Below, one piece after another: positions 50,855-64,000 of a DNA stretch of 64,000 nt. The notes under the pieces were generated by a model. The model saw only the letters and a program-made list of their open reading frames with translations, did no database searches and had not been told where the DNA came from. Made by a program: the position numbers and the translations under genes. Every line of letters begins with the position of its first letter. Within the stretch, counting starts at the first letter, position 1. Location: positions 124,001 through 188,000 of the forward strand of contig JADJYJ010000001.1 of the NCBI GenBank assembly GCA_016719785.1. The letters are read 5' to 3'. The stretch comes from Candidatus Amarolinea dominans (GTDB taxonomy: Bacteria; Chloroflexota; Anaerolineae; SSC4; Amarolineaceae).

Positions 50855-50925
50855 GGGTAGCGTACCCTTGCGGTCGCCCCGCGTCGTGGGTAGGGGCGTA
50901 CCCTTGCGGTCGCCCCCGTCGCGGT
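50855..50925. repeat. Two direct REP units (ACCCTTGCGGTCGCCCC)
   Basis: Two adjacent copies of a roughly 33-bp unit containing CGTACCCTTGCGGTCGCCCC. Related units flank and lie within the neighbouring transposase gene. The segment up to about 50975 carries more REP-like fragments. Confidence 0.7.
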
Positions 50926-50979
50926 CGCGGTCTCCCCGGTCGCGGGTGGCGACATCGAGGGCAGGTGCAAGACCTGTCT

Positions 50980-51660
50980 CTACCGATATTTCTCGTACCG
51001 TTCCACATCTTCCAGGTATGCCTCTACATTGGCCGGAAACGGACGTTTAGGCAGATTCTGCGAGTTATCTGGGTCCAACGCCCACTTCAATGGGTTCTCT
51101 CGGATGTAACGCCGGATCGCGTGCAATTGGGCCTCGCTGCGAATGATGTGTTCGTAATAACTGCGCTGCCAGAATTTGGCCCGACGGGTCGGGTCGTTGG
51201 CCCCGATCCCATCCAGGTATACCTTGAACACCAGCGATTTGAACGATCCAACCACGTCGCCCAACGTCGGCGTCAGGTTCACCGCGGTGGGTTCGGGAAT
51301 GATCCAGGTCCGTTTGTTGGCTTTTGGGGCCACCGCGAGGGTTGCCCCTACGTCTGGCAGGGTTGCGGGGATTGCCTCTGTCCGTTCCGTCCCTACGCCA
51401 GCATTTGTACCGACAGGCAGAATCCATACGATGAAATGGGTGTGGTTTGGCATGATGACGAATTCATCCAAATCAATGCTCGGAAACCATCTCGGCAGCG
51501 CATACCAAACGTCAATGATGATCGCTGACACGATCGGATCCTCCAGGACACATTCGCGCCCCTGCGTGCAGATGGTGACGAAATATGCACCGGATTGGCT
51601 GTAATCGTAACCTGGCAACCGGATGGACTGGCGATGGTGTTTTTCGGGATTGTATGACAT
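50980..51660 (-). CDS. REP-associated tyrosine transposase (RAYT, IS200-like Y1 family)
   Basis: Single-strand DNA transposase-like enzyme of the HUH/Y1 family. Visible: the N-terminal RQSIRLPGYDYSQSGAYFVTI, the HUH motif MPNHTHFIVW, and the C-terminal YYEHIIRSEAQLHAIRRYIRENP with the catalytic Tyr in RRYI, a typical RAYT ending. A stretch in the middle (VGATLAVAPK) is coded by a REP-like palindrome. REPs flank both ends (50855-50925 and 51678-51748). The start at 51660 (MSYNPEK) fits family starts; an ATG 12 bases upstream is possible. Confidence 0.9.
   Translation of the reverse strand: MSYNPEKHHRQSIRLPGYDYSQSGAYFVTICTQGRECVLEDPIVSAIIIDVWYALPRWFPSIDLDEFVIMPNHTHFIVWILPVGTNAGVGTERTEAIPATLPDVGATLAVAPKANKRTWIIPEPTAVNLTPTLGDVVGSFKSLVFKVYLDGIGANDPTRRAKFWQRSYYEHIIRSEAQLHAIRRYIRENPLKWALDPDNSQNLPKRPFPANVEAYLEDVERYEKYR
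51326..51352. repeat. REP-like palindrome inside the RAYT gene
   Basis: GGGGCCACCGCGAGGG followed by TTGCCCCTACG. The outer GGGGC and GCCCC pair, and the sequence matches the flanking REPs in inverted sense. Confidence 0.55.
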
Positions 51661-51677
51661 GTTTCTTTTCAACTAAC

Positions 51678-51748
51678 AGGGCGGGCGCAAGGCCACGCCC
51701 CTACCGATGACCGATGTTTGTAGGGGCGCACCCTTGCAGTCGCCCCCC
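51678..51748. repeat. Inverted pair of REPs upstream of the RAYT gene
   Basis: GGGCGCAAGGCCACGCCCCT (about 51684-51703) and GTAGGGGCGCACCCTTGCAG (51720-51739) are imperfect inverted copies, a BIME-like pair. Confidence 0.7.
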
Positions 51749-51771
51749 GTGTGCTTCAACAAAGAAAACGT

Positions 51772-52593
51772 CTACAAAGGCTGTGTCGCTTGATAGCGCA
51801 TGCGGCGCAGGAAATCTACGGATTTGAGGTTGCGCTCCAGCAGGGCCATGAGGTAACGTTGCAGCAGCAGTTCGGTCTGGATCATGAGCGCTTCGCTGGG
51901 CGCCAGGGCCAGCACGGTGTCGAAATCGGAGCGCTGCACGAAGCGCAGGAGCTTGAAGACGGCCAGAGGTAATTCCTCGCTGCCGGCCAGGGCCTCGCCG
52001 CAGCGTGGGCACAAAACCCCGCCCCCAACATGGTTCCAGAAGTTTGTTACCGGCTGCAATTCGTCGCTGCAGTTGACGCAATGATAGAGCTGGGGCTGGT
52101 AGCCGACCAGGTTGAGCAGGCGCAGCTCGAAGAAACGCAGCGTGACGTCGAGTTTGGGCATGGAATCGAGACGCTGGAGGGTCGCGACGAGCAGGTCGAA
52201 GAGTAGCCGGTTCTCATCATGCTCGGTGGTGAAGCGATCCACCAGTTCGGCCACGTAGTAGGCGTAGTTGGCGCGCAGCATGTCCTCATGGATTTGCGGG
52301 AAGGGGTGGATCAGCTCGGCTTGGGTGATGAGGTCCCAGGTGTGACCTTTGGCGACCAGGAGCAGGCTGTGTGCAAACAGTTCGAGGTGACCAGTCTTGC
52401 GGCTGGTGGGCTTGCGCACACCTTTGGCCCGCAGCACCCGTTTGCCGTGCATGGGCGTGAAGACCGTCAAGAGACGATCGGTCTCACCGTGATCCTGGCG
52501 ACGCAGCACCACCGCCTCCGTGCGGTAGACGCGGGCGCGGCGGCTGGTGGTGGCGTCGGTAGTGATTGCTGGCGTGTGCGTCGAAGCGTTCAT
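51772..52593 (-). CDS. recO: DNA repair protein RecO
   Basis: Helps RecR load RecA at gaps. The 273-aa protein begins its OB-fold domain with YRTEAVVLRRQDHGETDRLLTVFT (after about 20 extra residues), has the helical domain with AYYVAELVDRF and LRFFELRLLNLVGYQP, and carries the zinc finger CVNC then CPRC. It starts 4 bases after the cdd stop, so the two are co-transcribed. Confidence 0.94.
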   Translation of the reverse strand: MNASTHTPAITTDATTSRRARVYRTEAVVLRRQDHGETDRLLTVFTPMHGKRVLRAKGVRKPTSRKTGHLELFAHSLLLVAKGHTWDLITQAELIHPFPQIHEDMLRANYAYYVAELVDRFTTEHDENRLLFDLLVATLQRLDSMPKLDVTLRFFELRLLNLVGYQPQLYHCVNCSDELQPVTNFWNHVGGGVLCPRCGEALAGSEELPLAVFKLLRFVQRSDFDTVLALAPSEALMIQTELLLQRYLMALLERNLKSVDFLRRMRYQATQPL

Positions 52594-52597
52594 AGCG

Positions 52598-53011
52598 TCA
52601 CGGAGTCAGGTGTTCCGGGCCAAAAAAGCCGGGGATCAAGGCGTGCGCGGGCAGAGTCTGGCGAATCCCCTGCTCATCAGCAATGATGACCGGCATGTCA
52701 GGGGCAAATTCGACCATCACCTGCCGGCAGGCGCCGCAGGGAGAGCCACCGTTGGCGGTGACAAGGGCCAACATGACAAAATCGCGCTGCCCCGCGGCAA
52801 TGGCGCTCGCGATGGCCACGCGTTCGGCGCAGATAGTCAGGCCATAGGAGGCATTTTCGATATTGCAGCCGGTGAACACATCTCCCGCGGCGGTCAGCAC
52901 GGCCGCGCCCACGAGATAGCGCGAATAGGGCGCGTAGGCGCGCAGACGCGCCGCGCGCGCCTGTTCCACGAGTTTCTCCGGTTGCTCCAGTATCATCGCG
53001 TGCTCGGCCAT
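52598..53011 (-). CDS. cdd: Cytidine deaminase
   Basis: Deaminates cytidine and deoxycytidine in pyrimidine salvage. The 137-aa tetrameric-type enzyme has the zinc site: CNIENASYGLTICAERVA (Cys ligand and catalytic Glu) and SPCGACRQVMVEF (two Cys ligands). Substrate residues in YSRYLVGAAVLTAAG are typical. It is first of cdd-recO. Confidence 0.96.
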   Translation of the reverse strand: MAEHAMILEQPEKLVEQARAARLRAYAPYSRYLVGAAVLTAAGDVFTGCNIENASYGLTICAERVAIASAIAAGQRDFVMLALVTANGGSPCGACRQVMVEFAPDMPVIIADEQGIRQTLPAHALIPGFFGPEHLTP

Positions 53012-53063
53012 GGCTTTCCCCCAGGTTTTGATCTTGTGCTGGCAGACGCTGTGCCGGCTATTG

Positions 53064-53137
53064 TATACTGCAAGCAGGCACGAATTGCGCCTGACCCCTT
53101 AGGCGGAAAAGTGAAGTCTATTGCCGCTTGCAGTATA
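53064..53137. mobile_element. 74-bp MITE-like element, copy 2
   Basis: Perfect 12-bp terminal inverted repeats TATACTGCAAGC (53064-53075) and GCTTGCAGTATA (53126-53137). The core is nearly identical to 48608-48681. It lies between the cdd start and the CNNM gene stop. Confidence 0.8.
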
Positions 53138-53148
53138 GCACAGTGGCG

Positions 53149-54525
53149 CTAGAAGAAGAAGAGGGAGGAGAGGATGGCGCCTTTGACGGTCGGCATACTT
53201 CCCTCGGGGGTTGCTTCAGCCTCTGGGGTGGCGGCAGGCGGTGGGGTAATCAACGCCTGCACGCGATCAATGCTGTTGCCGTCCACCGACAGCACCTTGA
53301 GGATGCCCCCGTCGAAGGGTACCTCTTCGCCCTGCATGGGGACGCGGCCCAACCGGCTATAGATGTAGCCGCCGAGCGTGTCGCCGCCCTCGCTCGGTAG
53401 CTCGATGCCGAGCGCGTCATTGACCTCGTCCAGGCTGGCGCGTGCGCTCAACAGGTACTCGCGCTCGCTGACCCGGATGATTTCTGGCTCTTCCTCATCG
53501 TACTCATCCTGAATGTCACCCACGATTTCTTCCAGCAGGTCCTCGATGGTGACAACGCCGGCCGTACCGCCGTACTCATCCACCACGACCACGATATGCA
53601 CTTTGCGCTTTTGTAGCTCGCGCAGCAGTTCACTCACTGGCTTAGAGTCGGGCACAAAATAGGGTTGACGCATGAGGATGCGCAGGTCAATGTTGGTTTG
53701 CGCCGCCGCGCCTGCATCCACCGTGCGCTGCTGTTCGCGAAAGACGCGCAACAGGTCCTTGGCATACAAGATGCCCACGATATTGTCCACAGTCTCATGG
53801 TAGACGGGAATGCGTGAATGACCGGCTTCGAGCACCACGTCGAGCACTTGTGACAGTGGGGTCTGATCGTCCAGCGTCACCAAATCAATGCGCGGCACCA
53901 TCACCTCGCGCACCAGGGTCTTGTCAAGCTCCAGGATGGAGCCGATCATTTCTTTTTCGCTTTCTTCGATCTGGCTTTCTTCCTCGCTGACGTTGAGCAG
54001 GAAACGCAAACCGTCTTCGCTCAGGAAGATGCTCTCTTCGGTGGCTCTGTCATTCTCATCGTGCGTGCGCAGACGTCCGGCTACACGCAGGTACAGCCAG
54101 GTCAAGGGTGCCAGGAGGGCGGTGAAGAAGCTCACAAGGGGCGCCAGGAAGAGAGCTACCGGTTCCGGGCTGCGCACAACCAGGGCGCGTGCGACCGTTT
54201 GGATCAACACCATGGCAATCAGCAGCAGCGTCTGCAGTAGCAGCAGGGCGCCGAGGCCGAGCTGATAGGTCAAAACCCCGTAGGTTACCGCGGTAGCTGC
54301 AGCAATGAGGGCAAGCACTTTGAGTTGCAGGAGGGTCGTCAAGAAACGGCCGGGGGCCTCGAGCAATTCCATCACGCGGCGGGCAGGGGAGAGGCCCTGC
54401 TCGCTCATGAGTCGTAAACGGCCGCGGCTGAGGGAGGCGAGTGCCATCTCGGCCGCGGCGGCAAAAACGGTCACCACAATGGCCAGGGCTAAGACGCCCC
54501 AAGCTATCGCAGCTTCAAGGTCCAA
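53149..54525 (-). CDS. CNNM/HlyC-CorC-type membrane protein with CBS domains (458 aa)
   Basis: Probable magnesium or other cation transport or efflux protein of the CNNM family. The N-terminal DUF21 membrane domain (LALAIVVTVFAAAAEMALASLS, about four hydrophobic segments) is followed by a CBS pair (VREVMVPRIDLVTLDDQTPLS and LRILMRQPYFVPDSKPVSEL, then VVVDEYGGTAGVVTIEDLLE) and a CorC-type C-terminal domain (YLLSARASLDEVNDALGI). Translation starts at a TTG (54525) with AAGGAG eleven bases upstream. The rRNA operon lies directly upstream on the same strand, separated by a terminator. Confidence 0.9.
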   Translation of the reverse strand: MDLEAAIAWGVLALAIVVTVFAAAAEMALASLSRGRLRLMSEQGLSPARRVMELLEAPGRFLTTLLQLKVLALIAAATAVTYGVLTYQLGLGALLLLQTLLLIAMVLIQTVARALVVRSPEPVALFLAPLVSFFTALLAPLTWLYLRVAGRLRTHDENDRATEESIFLSEDGLRFLLNVSEEESQIEESEKEMIGSILELDKTLVREVMVPRIDLVTLDDQTPLSQVLDVVLEAGHSRIPVYHETVDNIVGILYAKDLLRVFREQQRTVDAGAAAQTNIDLRILMRQPYFVPDSKPVSELLRELQKRKVHIVVVVDEYGGTAGVVTIEDLLEEIVGDIQDEYDEEEPEIIRVSEREYLLSARASLDEVNDALGIELPSEGGDTLGGYIYSRLGRVPMQGEEVPFDGGILKVLSVDGNSIDRVQALITPPPAATPEAEATPEGSMPTVKGAILSSLFFF

Positions 54526-54591
54526 GATAGAGAAACTCCTTCTGCAAATTCACACGCAAGCAAAATGCGGGCAAAAATGCAGGTAAATAAG

Positions 54592-54615
54592 AAAAGAGCC
54601 GATGATGGCTCTTTT
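54592..54615 (-). terminator. rRNA operon terminator
   Basis: AAAAGAGCC (54592-54600), loop GATGAT, GGCTCTTTT (54607-54615): perfect 9-bp stem with A/T flanks, just after the 5S gene in the transcription direction. Confidence 0.8.
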
Positions 54616-54632
54616 TGAGATGAAATCAGGTT

Positions 54633-54752
54633 TTGTTGGCAGCGGCCTACTCTTGCACTCAGTCACCCGAGGACTACCATCGGCGCTGAAGGGCTTAACT
54701 GCCAGGTTCGAGATGGGACTGGGTGTACCCCCTCCGCTCTAGCCACCAACAA
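54633..54752 (-). rRNA. rrf: 5S rRNA (operon A)
   Basis: On the minus strand the ends TTGTTGGTGGC and GCCGCTGCCAACAA pair, and the inside has the usual CCCATCTCGAACCTGGCAGT and TGGTAGTCCTCGGGTG segments. About 120 bases. Confidence 0.93.
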
Positions 54753-54862
54753 AACCTGTATTCAACTATCAATTTGCGACTTCTGCTGTTCGCACAGCAG
54801 CCGTCATCTCAACTCAATTGTGTGTGTGTAGCTTGCACGTCTCGACGCTTAATGCCTGCCGC

Positions 54863-57862
<3,000 letters not shown>

Positions 57863-58126
57863 CATTCATTAAACGTCTTCTATCCTCTTCCATCGCCTTC
57901 TTCGCTATCATGCCATCTACACTCACACAATTCAGTTGTTAATGTCCTCGGCCAGATCACTACCTTCCAGTAATAACCTCTCCGCCCAGCGTTGCACGCT
58001 AGCGGCTAAGCTCCTGCTCTCTCCGCACAAGCTCACCCGCTATCTCACAACCCATTCAAAAACCCGGCTTCCCAACCGGGCTCTCGCTTTATCTCTCGCT
58101 CTATCCTTCTTTCCCCCCACTCTCAG

Positions 58127-58200
58127 TGGGCCTTTCTGGACTCGAACCAGAGACCTTTCCCTTATCAGAGGAATGCTCTAACCAGCTGAGCTAAAGGCCC
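58127..58200 (-). tRNA. tRNA-Ile (anticodon GAT), operon A spacer
   Basis: Reads GGGCCTTTAGCTCAGCTGGT from 58200, the anticodon loop CTGATAA, the T-loop GGTTCGAGTCC, and the acceptor AAGGCCC with discriminator A. CCA is not encoded. It is the only tRNA in the 16S-23S spacer; tRNA-Ala, often its partner, is absent. Confidence 0.95.
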
Positions 58201-58216
58201 TCTCTCTCCCTCTCAA

Positions 58217-58246
58217 TGTGCCTTAACCGCTAAAGAGTGATAGGAA
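58217..58246 (-). other. 16S processing stem, 3' side (pairs with about 59883-59912)
   Basis: The trailer TTCCTATCACTCTTTAGCGG (minus strand) is the near-perfect complement of the leader upstream of 16S. The two flanks would pair into a long stem, the usual RNase III processing site. A comparable copy lies about 5.3 kb further right. Confidence 0.7.
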
Positions 58247-58326
58247 AATTCAAAGATAGCTACAGCCCTAACCTCAGAGTAGGCTCCCAAAAACCGCTTC
58301 CGCAGCCCTCGGCACGCCTTTCTCCC

Positions 58327-59822
<1,496 letters not shown>

Positions 59823-59931
59823 AATCCTAACCTTTATCTTATCTATCAGATAGCTAAAACTGCAACACTATCTCCTCTTACCTTCCTATCACTCTTTAAC
59901 TGTTAAGGTGCATACAAGATGAAATCAGGTT
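59823..59931 (-). other. Gap between the two rRNA operons
   Basis: Only about 110 bases separate 5S of operon B from 16S of operon A. They hold the 16S leader with the processing stem (about 59883-59912) and a small GATAG/CTATC hairpin. I see no clear promoter or terminator, so operon A may be read through from operon B. Confidence 0.6.
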
Positions 59932-60051
59932 TTGTTGGCAGCGGCCTACTCTTGCACTCAGTCACCCGAGGACTACCATCGGCGCTGAAGGGCTTAACTG
60001 CCAGGTTCGAGATGGGACTGGGTGTACCCCCTCCGCTCTAGCCACCAACAA
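59932..60051 (-). rRNA. rrf: 5S rRNA (operon B)
   Basis: Same sequence as the 5S of operon A, displaced by 5,299 bases. Confidence 0.93.
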
Positions 60052-60161
60052 AACCTGTATTCAACTATCAATTTGCGACTTCTGCTGTTCGCACAGCAGC
60101 CGTCATCTCAACTCAATTGTGTGTGTGTAGCTTGTACGTCTCGACGCTTAATGCCTGCCGC

Positions 60162-63160
<2,999 letters not shown>

Positions 63161-63425
63161 GCATTCATTAAACGTCTTCTATCCTCTTCCATCGCCTTCT
63201 TCGCTATCATGCCATCTACACTCACACAATTCAGTTGTTAATGTCCTCGGCCAGATCACTACCTTCCAGTAATAACCTCTCCGCCCAGCGTTGCACGCTA
63301 GCGGCTAAGCTCCTGCTCTCTCCGCACAAGCTCACCCGCTATCTCACAACCCATTCAAAAACCCGGCTTCCCAACCGGGCTCTCGCTTTATCTCTCGCTC
63401 TATCCTTCTTTCCCCCCACTCTCAG

Positions 63426-63499
63426 TGGGCCTTTCTGGACTCGAACCAGAGACCTTTCCCTTATCAGAGGAATGCTCTAACCAGCTGAGCTAAAGGCCC
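63426..63499 (-). tRNA. tRNA-Ile (anticodon GAT), operon B spacer
   Basis: Identical in sequence to the copy at 58127-58200. Confidence 0.95.
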
Positions 63500-63624
63500 T
63501 CTCTCTCCCTCTCAATGTGCCTTAACCGCTAAAGAGTGATAGGAAAATTCAAAGATAGCTACAGCCCTAACCTCAGAGTAGGCTCCCAAAACCGCTTCCG
63601 CAGCCCTCGGCACGCCTTTCTCCC

Positions 63625-64000
<376 letters not shown>

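Noticed and set aside
58057..58082. Terminator-like hairpin in the 16S-23S spacer
   Set aside because: Stem of only five pairs, and rRNA transcription must pass it. It may be a degenerate relative of the 33-bp family, but the match is weak.

Overview
This 64 kb window is GC-rich bacterial chromosome. Several traits suggest a member of Chloroflexota (Anaerolineae, Ardenticatenia or a relative): many secreted proteins with long Thr-Pro linkers, short terminal tails of the form F-L/F-P-L/W-I, giant Rhs proteins carried on a signal peptide, LVIVD-repeat proteins, and dense palindromic intergenic repeats. This placement is inferred from gene style. The 16S gene in the window would settle it by database search.

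Layout. 1-2.4 kb: end of a secreted M28 metallopeptidase. 2.5-7.2 kb: a small hypothetical gene, a hotdog thioesterase, then a tight nadC-nadA-nadB operon for de novo NAD synthesis. 7.2-12.7 kb (minus): a complete branched-chain amino-acid-type ABC transporter (binding lipoprotein, livG, livF, livH, livM). 12.8-17.0 kb (minus): two alpha/beta hydrolases, a HAD phosphatase and an acyl-CoA ligase. 17.1-23.8 kb: a Thr-Pro secreted protein, galK, fabF, an RsmF-like rRNA methyltransferase (frameshifted) and a DUF212 membrane protein. 23.9-36.7 kb (minus): an Rhs/polymorphic-toxin island. 36.8-43.5 kb: a lytic transglycosylase, RNase Z, manA and a B12-dependent acyl-CoA mutase large subunit. 43.9-48.5 kb (minus): a CitE-like aldolase, an acyl-CoA dehydrogenase and a crotonyl-CoA carboxylase/reductase fused to CBS domains. 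48.6-54.5 kb: an LVIVD protein, a REP-associated transposase with its REPs, recO, cdd and a CNNM-type CBS membrane protein. 54.6-64 kb (minus): two tandem rRNA operons (16S-tRNA-Ile-23S-5S), the second cut by the window edge.

How the parts work together. The best candidate for an undescribed system is the Rhs island. A giant Rhs protein with a signal peptide ends in a domain carrying an HELAH zinc-metallopeptidase motif. Its stop codon overlaps (ATGA) the start of a small lipoprotein that is a plausible immunity protein. A detached Rhs tip 4 kb away repeats the arrangement with a different payload and a different overlapping lipoprotein. An M23 peptidase and a TolB-like lipoprotein lie between them, and the last of these shares a duplicated promoter-leader with the giant Rhs gene. 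The ccr, acyl-CoA dehydrogenase, CitE-like and mutase genes look like part of an ethylmalonyl-CoA-type C4/C5 carbon route.

Repeats. Several dispersed palindromic families are visible. They include a 33-bp element (15-bp arm, 3-bp loop, 15-bp arm) found both between genes and in frame inside genes, a cloverleaf-like element in frame inside the acyl-CoA ligase, a 74-bp MITE-like pair, and REPs around a RAYT transposase.

Sequence quality. The two rRNA operons differ mostly by homopolymer-length indels, and a G-rich tract truncates one gene. Several apparent frameshifts (M28 peptidase, RsmF, Rhs N-terminus, DUF2283) may therefore be sequencing errors and not real pseudogenes.
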